64,000 nucleotides of DNA from contig NZ_JAGPXE010000001.1 of NCBI RefSeq assembly GCF_018070075.1, positions 794,005-858,004 of the forward strand, written 5' to 3'. Position 1 is the first letter of the stretch; each line of letters begins with the position of its first letter. The notes below the pieces were generated by a model. That model saw only the letters and a program-made list of their open reading frames with translations, did not search any database and was not told the DNA's origin. Source of the DNA: Saccharopolyspora endophytica (GTDB lineage: Bacteria > Actinomycetota > Actinomycetes > Mycobacteriales > Pseudonocardiaceae). The position numbers were made by a program, and so were the translations under genes. This document shows, piece by piece, positions 55,056 to 63,875 of this stretch.

Positions 55056-55931
55056 ATGCCCACCACACCACGGGTCGACGACACCAAAGCCAGCATCGCG
55101 CGCGTCTACGACGCGTTCGTCGGAGGCAAGGACAACTTCGAGGTCGACCGCGAGGTCTACAAGCAAGTTGTCCGAGTCGCGCCCGAAGCTCCCAGGCTCG
55201 CACTGGACGGCCGCCAGTTCCTCGGGCGGGCGATCACCTATCTCGTGGCCGAATGCGGTATTGACCAGTTCCTGGATCTCGGATGCGGATTTCCCACGGC
55301 CGACAACACCCATCAAGTCGCTAACCGTGCCAATCCCGACGCCGTGACGGTCTACGTCGACAACGACGCGACCGTGGCCGCCCACGCTCGCGCGATACTG
55401 GAACGCGATCCCAACACGTTTTTCACCGCTGCGGATCTGCGAGATCCGACAGGAGTACTTCAAGACCACATCGTGGCAGGAACGCTGGACATGCGGCGCC
55501 CCCTCGGGCTCCTCCAAGCCGGGACCTTGCATCACCTCGACGATGGCGAACGGCCCGGCGAGATCATGCGTGCCTACACCGCCGCCTTGGCGCCAGGCTC
55601 AGTCGTGGTGTTCACCCACTTCTGTACGCCTGCGGACGGCTCCCCGTCTGATCATCTGGCCGGTGAGATCGAGCATTGTTTCCGCAGCAGCTCGATGGGC
55701 ACCAGCCGTTTCCGCACGCGCGAGGACCTCCGGAGCTTCCTGCATGGTCTGGAACTGTTGCCCGCCAGCGCTGCCCCCGATGCACCCACGATCGTGCCGG
55801 TTCGCGACTGGTGGCCCTGCGGCCCACCCACCCGTCCCCGGGAACCGATGGACGAGCTGTTCGTCGCCGCGATCGGCCGCAAACCCGACTCACTGATGCC
55901 CCAAACCAACTACAGAAACGAAGATCGCTAA
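55056..55931 (+). CDS. SAM-dependent methyltransferase, DUF574 family
   Basis: 291 residues. The N-terminus ARVYDAFVGGKDNFEVDREV is the hallmark of the DUF574/PF04672 family. Motif I is LDLGCGFPT near 74-82, then VYVDNDATV and LHHLDDGE. It follows the first methyltransferase by 226 bp (54830-55055, no gene seen) and may be a diverged duplicate. Confidence 0.92.
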   Translation: MPTTPRVDDTKASIARVYDAFVGGKDNFEVDREVYKQVVRVAPEAPRLALDGRQFLGRAITYLVAECGIDQFLDLGCGFPTADNTHQVANRANPDAVTVYVDNDATVAAHARAILERDPNTFFTAADLRDPTGVLQDHIVAGTLDMRRPLGLLQAGTLHHLDDGERPGEIMRAYTAALAPGSVVVFTHFCTPADGSPSDHLAGEIEHCFRSSSMGTSRFRTREDLRSFLHGLELLPASAAPDAPTIVPVRDWWPCGPPTRPREPMDELFVAAIGRKPDSLMPQTNYRNEDR

Positions 55932-56345
55932 CACATGTACAGCACCAACACCTCCTGCCTGCGCATCCGTTCGCCGGCACGATGCTCCACGCAGTGCCGA
56001 GCACTGGCCGCGGCTGCATCGGAGCCCACGTGCTCGAGCTGAGCATCACCGTTCTTCTCGGAGCTGCGCTCGCCGCCCTCACCGGTGCTCGAGCCGCAGT
56101 CCGAATGGTGGCGCAGCGCGACGGTGAATCGGCGGTCCAGGCAAACCCACCTGGTCAGGACCGTCTGACTACGACAAGGCAGGCACGGGCCGCAACCCGG
56201 GCCGACACCATGGCGCCCGCCGCTGCACCGCCACCCCTGCCAAAACACCCCAGGCCTGGCGGGTACCGGGTTGGGCGCTGGACCGAACAGGAAGGCAGAC
56301 CAGCGGCTCTGCGCACCTTCACGGCGCGGTTGCTGTTACAGAGAC
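55932..56345. other. intergenic stretch between methyltransferase and XRE gene
   Basis: About 410 bp. A plus-strand frame from 55935 could code 35 residues with three Cys pairs, and another frame has one hydrophobic segment, but neither has a ribosome site or recognisable motif. I see nothing I can call a gene, hairpin or promoter. Confidence 0.35.
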
Positions 56346-57533
56346 ATGCCCCCTCGTCACGACCTTGTCGAGCGCCGCAAGCAGCTCGGCTATACGCGCG
56401 GTTCGCTGGCGGCCGCCCTTGGAGTCAGCCAGGACACGATCCGGAACTGGGAACGCGGGCGGTGGGACCCGACACCACGCCGCCGACCGGCTCTTGCCAG
56501 CGCGCTGAACTGGCCTCTGGAACGTCTCAGCGACGCGCTCAAGAGCCAGGCCGTGACCGCGACCCTGCGCACCAATACAGGGGGACAGGACGCACCTGCA
56601 GTAGATCACCGCCTTTGGGCTCGCAACGTCGAACCCGAGCAGGCCCTGAGCTATCTCACCGACCAATGGCATGCCTTGGTCCAATCGGACAACGTGATCG
56701 GACCGCGCCACGCGTTGCACGGTGTCCAGCAACACATACCCCTGCTGACCGCGCTCATCGACCACGGACCCGACGCCACGCGGCGACGAGCTCTCCGGAT
56801 GGCCGCACACTACGCGGAATCGGCCTCGTGGCTCCACGAAGACCTCGCCGAGCCGAAAACGGCCCACCACTGGGCCACACAGGCGTTGCGGCTGGCACGC
56901 AGCAGCGGGGACGACGATCTGGTCACCTGGACTCACTTCCGCCGTTCCCAGCAAGCCCTCAGCAGTACCCAGCCCGACCCGCATGCCGCCCACCAGGCCC
57001 TCGAACACCTCGCGCTGGCGCATGACGAAGGACATCCCACCGCGAGCATGCGGGCGGCACTCGACGCACAGCATGCCCTGACGCTGGCCGCACTGGGTCA
57101 CGAGTCCTCGGCACACCGCTTGCTCGACCGAGCGGATCACCACACCCAGGACGCCGACGCGGGGGATGCGCGCAACGGCCACGGGAGTTTCGCGACCCCG
57201 GAGTGGGTCACCCTGCAGCGCGCCTGGTGCTGGACACTGCTGGGTCGCCCCACCAAAGCAACGAGCCTGTTCCAAGCCGGCCTGCCACGGCTGCCCGCGG
57301 TCTATCAGCGCGACCGTGCCGCGCATCTGGTGCGACTGGCCATGACACACAGCGTTGCTGGGCACATCGATGCCGCAGCTCACCACGCACAGCAGGCATG
57401 GAACCTCGCACAATCGGTCAGCTCCGGCCGCTGCCTGTCCGACGTGCGTAGCCTGGTCACCTCACTTCGCCGACACCACCGGGTCGCCGAAGTACAGACG
57501 CTGTTCACCGCCGTGACCGACACCGGAGACTGA
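56346..57533 (+). CDS. XRE-family regulator with TPR-like repeats
   Basis: 395 residues from ATG 56346; a longer frame upstream starts in unlikely sequence. The HTH lies at about 7-45 (RKQLGYTRGSLAAALGVSQDTIRNWERG), followed by an all-helical TPR region (ESASWLHEDLAEPKTAHHWATQALRLA). It is the second XRE-TPR gene in the window and overlaps the RibD-like gene (TGATG), implying joint control. Confidence 0.85.
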   Translation: MPPRHDLVERRKQLGYTRGSLAAALGVSQDTIRNWERGRWDPTPRRRPALASALNWPLERLSDALKSQAVTATLRTNTGGQDAPAVDHRLWARNVEPEQALSYLTDQWHALVQSDNVIGPRHALHGVQQHIPLLTALIDHGPDATRRRALRMAAHYAESASWLHEDLAEPKTAHHWATQALRLARSSGDDDLVTWTHFRRSQQALSSTQPDPHAAHQALEHLALAHDEGHPTASMRAALDAQHALTLAALGHESSAHRLLDRADHHTQDADAGDARNGHGSFATPEWVTLQRAWCWTLLGRPTKATSLFQAGLPRLPAVYQRDRAAHLVRLAMTHSVAGHIDAAAHHAQQAWNLAQSVSSGRCLSDVRSLVTSLRRHHRVAEVQTLFTAVTDTGD

Positions 57534-58417
57534 TGGCCCTCACCGAACTCGCCGCGATGCGCCACGCCCTCACACTCGCCGCCCTGCGCATCGGCGGCAC
57601 CAGCCCCAACCCCCCGGTCGGCTGCGTCATCCTCAACCCCCACGGCGAGCTCCTTGGCGCCGGATACCACCAGCGCAAAGGCGAACCCCACGCCGAAGTC
57701 AACGCACTACGAGCCGCACACGGCCACACGCACGACGCCACCGCCGTGGTGACACTGGAGCCGTGCTGCCACACCGGCGCCACACCCGCGTGCCACCAGG
57801 CACTCCTCGATGCCGGCATCGCCCGTGTCGTCGTGGCATTGGAAGATCCCACCTCACGTGGGCAGGGCGGTATCGCGCTTCTGCGTCAGGCCGGCGTCGA
57901 CGTTGAAACCGGTGTTGCCGAAACCGAAGCCCGTTCTGTGCTCGGACCGTGGCTGCACAGCATCGATCACCAGCGACCGTACTTGATCGCGGCTACCACG
58001 GACTCCGGTGACGACCAGGCCCGACGTTGGCTTCGCTCCCGGTTGGCAGCCGAGGTTGACCTCGTCGTCGACGAGGACGGGAAGGTCACCGAGGCCATCC
58101 CCGGTTCCCACGACCCCGTCAGACTCGGGGTTCCGTCACAACCACTGACCGGCGACCTGAGCGAGGTCATTTCCGCATTGAGCAAGACCGGGGCGCGTCG
58201 CGTCCTCCTTCTCACCGACTCGGTGCGGGCACCCCTGGCCACCGACGGTCGCATCGACCGGCTGGTCTTCCTGACCCACGAACCCGAGACCCCGTCGTTG
58301 CCCCCACACGCTGCTGTGCTACCGCCCAGCCCCTCGGAATGGGCCCTGGAAGCATTCCACCCCTGCCCAGGCGGGGTCATCGCAGACTATCGCCGCAACC
58401 AGTGCGTCGAGAGCTGA
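57533..58417 (+). CDS. RibD-like cytidine-deaminase-fold enzyme
   Basis: 294 residues. The zinc deaminase site is complete: His53-Ala-Glu55 in PHAEVNAL, and Cys78 and Cys87 in LEPCCHTGATPAC. GGTSPNPPVGCVI is typical of RibD. The C-terminal ~150 residues match the position of the RibD reductase domain but look weakly conserved. It probably deaminates a pyrimidine riboflavin precursor or a related heterocycle. Coupling to an XRE-TPR regulator instead of rib genes suggests a specialised role. Confidence 0.85.
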   Translation: MALTELAAMRHALTLAALRIGGTSPNPPVGCVILNPHGELLGAGYHQRKGEPHAEVNALRAAHGHTHDATAVVTLEPCCHTGATPACHQALLDAGIARVVVALEDPTSRGQGGIALLRQAGVDVETGVAETEARSVLGPWLHSIDHQRPYLIAATTDSGDDQARRWLRSRLAAEVDLVVDEDGKVTEAIPGSHDPVRLGVPSQPLTGDLSEVISALSKTGARRVLLLTDSVRAPLATDGRIDRLVFLTHEPETPSLPPHAAVLPPSPSEWALEAFHPCPGGVIADYRRNQCVES

Positions 58418-58456
58418 TCGACTACATGGTGACCAGCCTGATCGAGGATGGTTTGG

Positions 58457-58777
58457 TCAGGGAAGATCGAACCAGCAGATGTCGCCCAGCTCGGGCTCGG
58501 TTCCGCTTTCGAGACACTGATTTACCTCGCGCTCGATGCGCTGGGCCGATTCCTCGGGGCTGGTGGTCCATGGCTGGAAGCCGTCCTCGGTACTGATGCT
58601 GCCAGCTACGACGACCCGGTCACGGACGAACGCGGCCGCGACGTCACGCGCACTGGTGAGCAGATCGCCGTCAGCCTCGGTGACCTCGCGGATCAAGTCC
58701 TTCACTTCGGCGAAGTAGACCCAATCATCGGCGAGTGCATCGAGCAGCGCTGCTTTCACGCGAGCATGATCAAGCAC
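58457..58777 (-). CDS. putative immunity protein
   Basis: 106 residues from a GTG after GGGGGAAGC. Acidic, helical, no membrane segment (VKAALLDALADDWVYFAEVKDLI). Its start lies inside the end of the toxin-like gene upstream (8-bp overlap). Size, charge and gene order fit an immunity protein; the fold is not recognised. Confidence 0.55.
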   Translation of the reverse strand: MLDHARVKAALLDALADDWVYFAEVKDLIREVTEADGDLLTSARDVAAAFVRDRVVVAGSISTEDGFQPWTTSPEESAQRIEREVNQCLESGTEPELGDICWFDLP

Positions 58778-59429
58778 GCTTCCCCCACTGATCGCCGTTG
58801 ATGTGAATCTTGATTCTACCGCCCTGTGCAGTGCTGATATCCAATGTTGGGTAGGGCGAGGTCTTCGACCGGGTCCGGTAACCGACGGTCGTGTGATCCG
58901 AGTGTCTCATCAACGAACCCGGGTAGCCAGGCTTGTCCACAGGTCTCGCCCCCGACGAGAGGGCGCGAAACAGACAAGTGAGTTCCCGTTCGGTTGCGAC
59001 CTCCCGGACATGGTTGCGTGCCTTTACGATCGGTGTGCGCCCGATCTCGCTTCCACGGTCATCTACGTGTTCGGCGGCGCTCTTATGCAGCCAGGTTCCC
59101 GGCTTCTGAGTGGATACCGACGACATGCCCCGCTGCGTATGCGCGGTGGGTGAGTCGAATCCGGTGGCCCCGATACTGTCCAAGTAACCCAGGAGCGAGG
59201 TAGTAACCATATCCAGGAGCGTCGCGGATTCAGCAAGCTCTGTGCGGGTCGTCTCGACACGGCCGACCGCCAGGCCGACTCCCTCGTCGGCCGATCCGCC
59301 GAAGATCTCTGTAAGCGACGCGGCGACTTCGTCGATGATCTCCGTTGATCCGGATAACAGTCTCTTTCCTTCTTCTATGGCCGTGATCGTGAGATGCGCC
59401 AACGACACGACTTCCCCGAGAGCGGACAT
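58770..59429 (-). CDS. putative toxin with nuclease-like C-terminal domain
   Basis: 219 residues. The N-terminal ~85 residues are helical like ESX/WXG-type carrier regions. The C-terminal part reads KSAAEHVDDRGSEIG, then NHVREVATERELTCL, and ends VGYRTRSK...TLDIS...GRIKIHING. The final T-x-DI...KIHI pattern recalls BECR-fold RNase toxins of polymorphic systems; this is inference. GGAGG is very close (2 nt) to the ATG, so the exact start is uncertain. Paired with the small gene after it. Confidence 0.6.
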   Translation of the reverse strand: MSALGEVVSLAHLTITAIEEGKRLLSGSTEIIDEVAASLTEIFGGSADEGVGLAVGRVETTRTELAESATLLDMVTTSLLGYLDSIGATGFDSPTAHTQRGMSSVSTQKPGTWLHKSAAEHVDDRGSEIGRTPIVKARNHVREVATERELTCLFRALSSGARPVDKPGYPGSLMRHSDHTTVGYRTRSKTSPYPTLDISTAQGGRIKIHINGDQWGKRA

Positions 59430-59672
59430 GTCCTCCTCATGGACTCAGAAATTTGGAAATGCCGGCCCTGACCGGGGACTGAGAACGCGTACGCGACAGG
59501 ACCTTGCGACACGAGCCTTCCTTCCCCGAGGGCGTAAACCACGGTGGCAGCCGGGCCTGGATATGGCTCGATCACTGCTTGCGGTGATCGGCGATCTAGG
59601 AGTCCAACACCGTGGCCCCTGTGGCTCAAACCGCAAGGGGGAGGAAGCCGGGAAGGGATATTCGCTCGTAAC

Positions 59673-59698
59673 CCGCTGAGCTGGGGTCGGCTCAGCGG
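59673..59698 (-). terminator. hairpin after the TPR regulator gene
   Basis: Perfect 9-bp arms CCGCTGAGC and GCTCAGCGG around an 8-nt loop, about 40 bp beyond the stop of the minus-strand TPR regulator. Position and stem fit an intrinsic terminator without T-run. The rest of 59430-59737 has no gene I can support. Confidence 0.6.
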
Positions 59699-59737
59699 TG
59701 TAGTCACCCACCTGGCTGTGCCGAGTTGCGTGTACCG

Positions 59738-61099
59738 CTACGTCATGCCGGGGGTTCCCAGCCCAGCTGCGTCCAGGTGAGTGAGTGCGGAGCGCGCCCA
59801 TTCGTTGCCTTCTCGGTACAGCAGTGCTGAGTGGGCATGGCGGAGTAGCGTGCGGCAGCGCTTCGAATGCACCTCATCCAGCCGGGAGCAGGCGACACTG
59901 ACCGCGGACGCGGCCTGCTCGAGGTCATCGGTGATCAAAAGGGCGAGCGCCAGATGTGCTCCGTGCAGCGTCGCGCTGCGCTGATAGGAGACATCCGGTG
60001 CCGACGCGGCTAGGGGCGTGAGTGACTGAGCGGCTTCCGCAGCGAGGCGTTGCCGCGTTCGGCGTTGCGCGGTGTGTCGGTTGAGCAGGGTCAACGCTTG
60101 CCCCATTTCGGCGTTGAGCTGCTCGGGGCTGTAGTAGTAGAGGTGCTTTGGACCAGACGGTGCGTTTTGAAGGGAACGCGCCTCCTCGGCGGCTTCTCGG
60201 TAGCGCGATTCGTCGCCGGCGGCGGCGTAGGCGCTCGCGCGCCGTGCCGCGGCGCGCGAGCGAACGATTGCGGGGCTGGAACGCGCGAGCACGCAGCCAT
60301 GTTCAGCGAGCTGGACTGCCTCGCGAGGTGATCCCGTGTTGGCCGCCATGTAGGCAAGCATTCCCAGCTGGTTGATCACGCCGAGGTCGTCTCCGGCTTC
60401 GGTTGCTGCTCGGATGCCGCGCAGCATCGATTGCTGCGCGGGGGCCAGCCGCCCAGCGTCATATTGGAGCCAGCCGTAGAGCTGGACCGTGTCGGCGGCG
60501 ACTCGCAACAGTGACTGTCGTTCCGCACCGGAGTAACGCAGATCGGTATCGCGTAGCAGGCTCACGGCTCCGTTGAGGTGGGTCTCGACCATGCGGACGG
60601 TGAGCTCACCGCCGCCGTGGCGGTCGTCGAGTTCGCGGAGACGGGTAGTGATGTCGCCGAGTGCCTCGAGCTGACGGCGCGGCGCGTGCTGGTCGCGGTC
60701 GTCGTGTGCGTGGTGTTCGCGGGGGCGTGCGGCGTCGCTGGCTGTTGCGGTGAGATCGATCCCGCTGAGTGCCGGCCACAGACGTGGCCGGGTCAGGGTG
60801 TGCAGGAGCTCGTCGATGGGCCGGGACAGGTCGACTTCATCCACCGCATGAGTCGCTCGGGAACTCGTGGGCCAGAGATCCGGTGCCGTGAGGTCCGGGC
60901 GGCCGAGGCGTTGAGCTAGAGCGTGTGCCGCAGCGGAACGGATTTCCGGTGACAACGGTCCGCGACCGGTGATCCATCGGCTTGGGGTGCGCGTGCCGAC
61001 GCGGGTCGGCGAACCTGCGTCGGCGAGAACCTTGTTGGTGGCGTGTGCCCATTGACCCGGTGTCCAGGACGCATCGGTCCAAAGTTCACCTACAGACAT
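59738..61099 (-). CDS. TPR-containing regulator with N-terminal HTH-like domain
   Basis: 453 residues from ATG 61099 (GGTGAG upstream); the frame stays open further upstream only by GC bias. The first ~75 residues (GELWTDASWTPGQWAHATNKVLADAG; PSRWITGRGPLS) look like a divergent XRE-type HTH. The rest is TPR-like helical repeats (AEHGCVLARSSPAIVRSRAAARRASAYAAAGD). Third regulator of this general type in the window. Two 15-bp direct repeats lie 54-98 bp before its start. Confidence 0.78.
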   Translation of the reverse strand: MSVGELWTDASWTPGQWAHATNKVLADAGSPTRVGTRTPSRWITGRGPLSPEIRSAAAHALAQRLGRPDLTAPDLWPTSSRATHAVDEVDLSRPIDELLHTLTRPRLWPALSGIDLTATASDAARPREHHAHDDRDQHAPRRQLEALGDITTRLRELDDRHGGGELTVRMVETHLNGAVSLLRDTDLRYSGAERQSLLRVAADTVQLYGWLQYDAGRLAPAQQSMLRGIRAATEAGDDLGVINQLGMLAYMAANTGSPREAVQLAEHGCVLARSSPAIVRSRAAARRASAYAAAGDESRYREAAEEARSLQNAPSGPKHLYYYSPEQLNAEMGQALTLLNRHTAQRRTRQRLAAEAAQSLTPLAASAPDVSYQRSATLHGAHLALALLITDDLEQAASAVSVACSRLDEVHSKRCRTLLRHAHSALLYREGNEWARSALTHLDAAGLGTPGMT

Positions 61100-61152
61100 G
61101 ATGCGCTCACCATACGCACTCGCGGTTGTGCGCGGGGCGGTTTCGCAACGGC

Positions 61153-61197
61153 GTGCCGACTGTGCCGCATCGACCGCAAAGTGTGCCGACTGTGCCG
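61153..61197. promoter_or_regulatory. paired 15-bp direct repeats, candidate operator
   Basis: GTGCCGACTGTGCCG occurs at 61153-61167 and again at 61183-61197, exactly 30 bp apart (about three helical turns). Each copy itself holds two GTGCCG half-sites 9 bp apart. Placed upstream of the TPR regulator start, it looks like an autoregulatory operator. Confidence 0.55.
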
Positions 61198-61276
61198 GGG
61201 TTGGTGTCTTCCGCGTGCCTTCTGTTGTGAGTGAGTCTGAACGGGTCCGATAGGAAATAGCCCTGGAGTGGCGAGC

Positions 61277-61693
61277 ATGTGTGACGAAATCCGAGGCGCG
61301 AACTCGCGGCAACCGTTGAACCCCAGACGAATCTGCGTTGCCAGCCGTGATACCCGACCGGTCGGTAGGAACTCGGGTGCACTGTGGATCACCGCGGATC
61401 GGTGGCTTGCCGTTGCCTCGGGTGGGCAGCATTTGCCGACGGTGGAGTACGGGGCCGGGCGTGTCGCGCTGGCAGGCCGCCGCGAGGCTGAGAGCACGGT
61501 CGTGTTCCGCTGTGGTCAACAGTCGTCGGTGAGTAATGTGTCGGCGGCGAGTGAGTACCTGGCCGATCCCTGTCGTAGGTGCTGGCAGGATGCGCTGGCC
61601 AGTGAATCCAAGGCCGTGCTCCGTGCAGGGGTGCGGGGTTTCTTGTCGATGATCAATGCGGTCGAAGCGGTGCCGGACACCGGACCTAGGTGA
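61277..61693 (+). CDS. possible small Cys-containing protein
   Basis: 138 residues from ATG 61277 (GTG 61268 also in frame); no strong ribosome site. The C-terminal half has VVFRCGQ and DPCRRCWQDAL, a possible metal-binding pair. Divergent from the TPR regulator and followed by hairpins. Family not recognised; moderately likely to be real. Confidence 0.45.
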   Translation: MCDEIRGANSRQPLNPRRICVASRDTRPVGRNSGALWITADRWLAVASGGQHLPTVEYGAGRVALAGRREAESTVVFRCGQQSSVSNVSAASEYLADPCRRCWQDALASESKAVLRAGVRGFLSMINAVEAVPDTGPR

Positions 61694-61750
61694 CCTTCCC
61701 GGCGCGTGTGGCCTGTCGCTGACGCCGAATCGTCGCGCCGATGTACTCCC

Positions 61751-61833
61751 GCCGCCGATGTGATCCGACAGACCGTCGGCGGCGGCAGGGCTCGCCCCTC
61801 CCGCGAGACGTCTCCCTCCGGAAGGGGCGAGCC
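61751..61833 (+). terminator. tandem hairpins after the 61277-61693 gene
   Basis: First stem GCCGCCGA (61751-61758) with TCGGCGGC (61776-61783). Second stem GGCTCGCCCCT (61789-61799) with AGGGGCGAGCC (61823-61833), followed by TATCTACCCCTAG. The second is a strong 11-bp stem typical of actinobacterial terminators. Confidence 0.7.
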
Positions 61834-61908
61834 TATCTACCCCTAGCCCCGCACTTGTTGCAGAACGTGCCCGTGTCGACGAGGGCCAGAAGATGTTGAG
61901 GGAATTTC

Positions 61909-62586
61909 GTGGCTAGCGTGACCACGCTCGAAGCCGCCTACCTCGACCACCAATGGCGGCAAAGCCCGTTGAGCGACTCATTTTCCGATATTGCAGGCTA
62001 TGACCGCCTGCTGCCAATCCTCACCGTGGACGGGGCGTTGAACGACCGCGCCCAGCGGCGTGCGCCCCCCGCAGACGACCGAGCTGTGTGCGAGTGGCTG
62101 CTACGTTCTGCAGCGAGACCGGGCACGGCTACTGGTCCGGGACCGGACCGCCCCCACCGGAGTGGCGTGGAGCCCGAACGGCACCCGCTTCCAAATTGCC
62201 GACAGCCGCGCCATCTGGGTTTACGGCCACGACACCGAGCGTGCCCGCGCGACCTGTGGACGACGCTGGGTCGTGGTCGCCGACGGCGAAGGACAGCCAT
62301 CCGGACTGGCCATCGACTCCGAGGGCGGCGTGTGGGTCGCGATGCACGGGAGGGGGCGCATCCACCGATACACCCATGCGGTGAGCTCATGACCGTGGTG
62401 AGGGCACCCGCCCGGCATGTGACCGCACTAGCCTTCGGCGGCTCCCGACTGGATGAGCTGTACGTGACCTCGGCGTGCCTCGGATATCGCGAGCCCGAAC
62501 TCCACGATGGCCCTCTCGCAGGTGCCTTGCTGCGCTTCAGCCCGGGCGTCACCGGCCACTCGCTCACGCACTGGCGTCGAATATAA
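61909..62586 (+). pseudogene. decayed SMP-30/gluconolactonase-type gene
   Basis: Pieces of one SMP-30 (regucalcin/gluconolactonase) protein appear in two frames. The middle, in the frame of 62060-62392, reads PTGVAWSPNGTRFQIADS, then DGEGQPSGLAIDSEGGVWVA and GRIHRY. The end, in the frame of 61909-62586, reads VTALAFGGSRLDELYVTSA, then GALLRFSPGVTGH. At least one frameshift separates them, so no full enzyme can be made. Catalytic residues before the middle block are not visible. Confidence 0.75.
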
Positions 62587-62632
62587 CCACCTGCTCCTAC
62601 GCCGCCAACGCGAAATCAGGCACGCTCATACC

Positions 62633-63109
62633 GTGACAACAACGACTCCGTCGCCACCCGATGGGCCGCACGCCCGTGCGCTCTTACACGCACTCCACGG
62701 CGAACAACTCACGCTCTATCCCACAGCCGATGACCCCACCATCGATGTGGACCAGCACACGCCACCGTGCGGGCTGTTTCTGATCGCCTGGGACCAGCAC
62801 GGTAACCCGGTGGGCTGTGGTGCGGTGCGCCGCTTGGCGCACAGCATCGCCGAAATCCGCAAAATGTACGTTATCCCGGCGTGGCGAGGATCTGGGCTGG
62901 GACGGAGACTGCTGGACGAACTCGAGAGCTTTGCCCGCGACGAACTGAGCGCGACAACGATCCGGTTGGAAACCGGGATCCACAACAACTCAGCGCTACG
63001 GCTCTACGACGCGGCCGGCTACCACCCCATCGACAGCTACGTCGACGGCCGCGCGTCCTTCAACGCCGCCAGGGAAAAGCCGCTCGACGTCAGCGAGGAC
63101 CAGCATTAG
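62633..63109 (+). CDS. GNAT-family acetyltransferase
   Basis: 158 residues from GTG 62633. The acetyl-CoA motif is MYVIPAWRGSGLGRRLLDELE (R-x-x-G-x-G type), with LETGIHNNSALRLYDAAGY near the end, the standard GNAT C-terminal block. The substrate is unknown. It lies just after the SMP-30 remnant and is independent of it. Confidence 0.9.
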   Translation: MTTTTPSPPDGPHARALLHALHGEQLTLYPTADDPTIDVDQHTPPCGLFLIAWDQHGNPVGCGAVRRLAHSIAEIRKMYVIPAWRGSGLGRRLLDELESFARDELSATTIRLETGIHNNSALRLYDAAGYHPIDSYVDGRASFNAAREKPLDVSEDQH

Positions 63110-63156
63110 GACAGCCCAATGACGAACGCCGGTTCGCGTTCACGCCGCGTCCGAGC

Positions 63157-63660
63157 CTATGTGGGTGCGAGATGACCGAGGTAACGCTGTACTGCGAGCC
63201 GGCTGGTCAGAATGACAACCTCGCCGGCGGCATGCTCGTCGAGTAGTGCGCGCACCTGTGGACGCATGTGTTTGCGGTAACCGAGGATGTATCTGACGAA
63301 ATCCCAGTTCAGGCGACCACGTAGATGGCGCGACACCTCGTCCGAGCCGCGGTGTTGCCAGCGCCTCCACAGCACGCCCACCAAACACACCACAGGATGG
63401 ATATCCAGGAAGATCACGACATCAGCCGCAGCGAGCCGGATGGGCAGCGTCGTGGCGTAGTTCCCGTCGATTACCCAGCAATCCGCCTCAACAAGACGCC
63501 GTTGTGCGCTTGCGAACTCGTCCTGACTCCGCGGCTCCCACTGCTCGTCGTAGAACACGGCATCAAGGTGCGTCACCGGCAACCCCAGCCGCGCACCGAG
63601 CTGACGAGCCACGGTCGACTTGCCTGATCCACCGCAGCCACAAATCGCAATCTTATGCAC
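63157..63660 (-). CDS. small P-loop kinase (AAA_17/FlaR-like)
   Basis: 167 residues from GTG 63660 with GGGGGAGGTGTC before it. Walker A is GCGGSGKST at 8-16, then THLDAVFYDEQW, DCWVIDGNY and ADVVIFLDIHP, the pattern of adenylate-kinase-like 'topology modulation' proteins. Probably phosphorylates a small molecule. Beyond its start, 63661-63875 has no supported gene. Confidence 0.85.
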   Translation of the reverse strand: MHKIAICGCGGSGKSTVARQLGARLGLPVTHLDAVFYDEQWEPRSQDEFASAQRRLVEADCWVIDGNYATTLPIRLAAADVVIFLDIHPVVCLVGVLWRRWQHRGSDEVSRHLRGRLNWDFVRYILGYRKHMRPQVRALLDEHAAGEVVILTSRLAVQRYLGHLAPT

Positions 63661-63875
63661 GACACCTCCCCCAATCGGCGAGCCACCGCACGCCTTCACG
63701 ACGTCGAAGATCGGCCGCGGATCGTGAGGACTTTTGGGAAGCTGCCGAGCGCTCTAGTTCGGGAACTCCGTTGGGGCGGCTCCTCTCTCTATGCCAGTGT
63801 TGGCGTCCTTGCCAGCGGAGGTATCGGCGGCTGTTTGAGACTGGCCGTCCTCGTTTTCATCTGGCTCGCGTCGTG

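Noticed and set aside
55676..57025. 449-residue plus-strand frame
   Set aside because: Spans the end of a methyltransferase, a gap and the XRE gene in the wrong frame; Arg/Pro-rich shadow.
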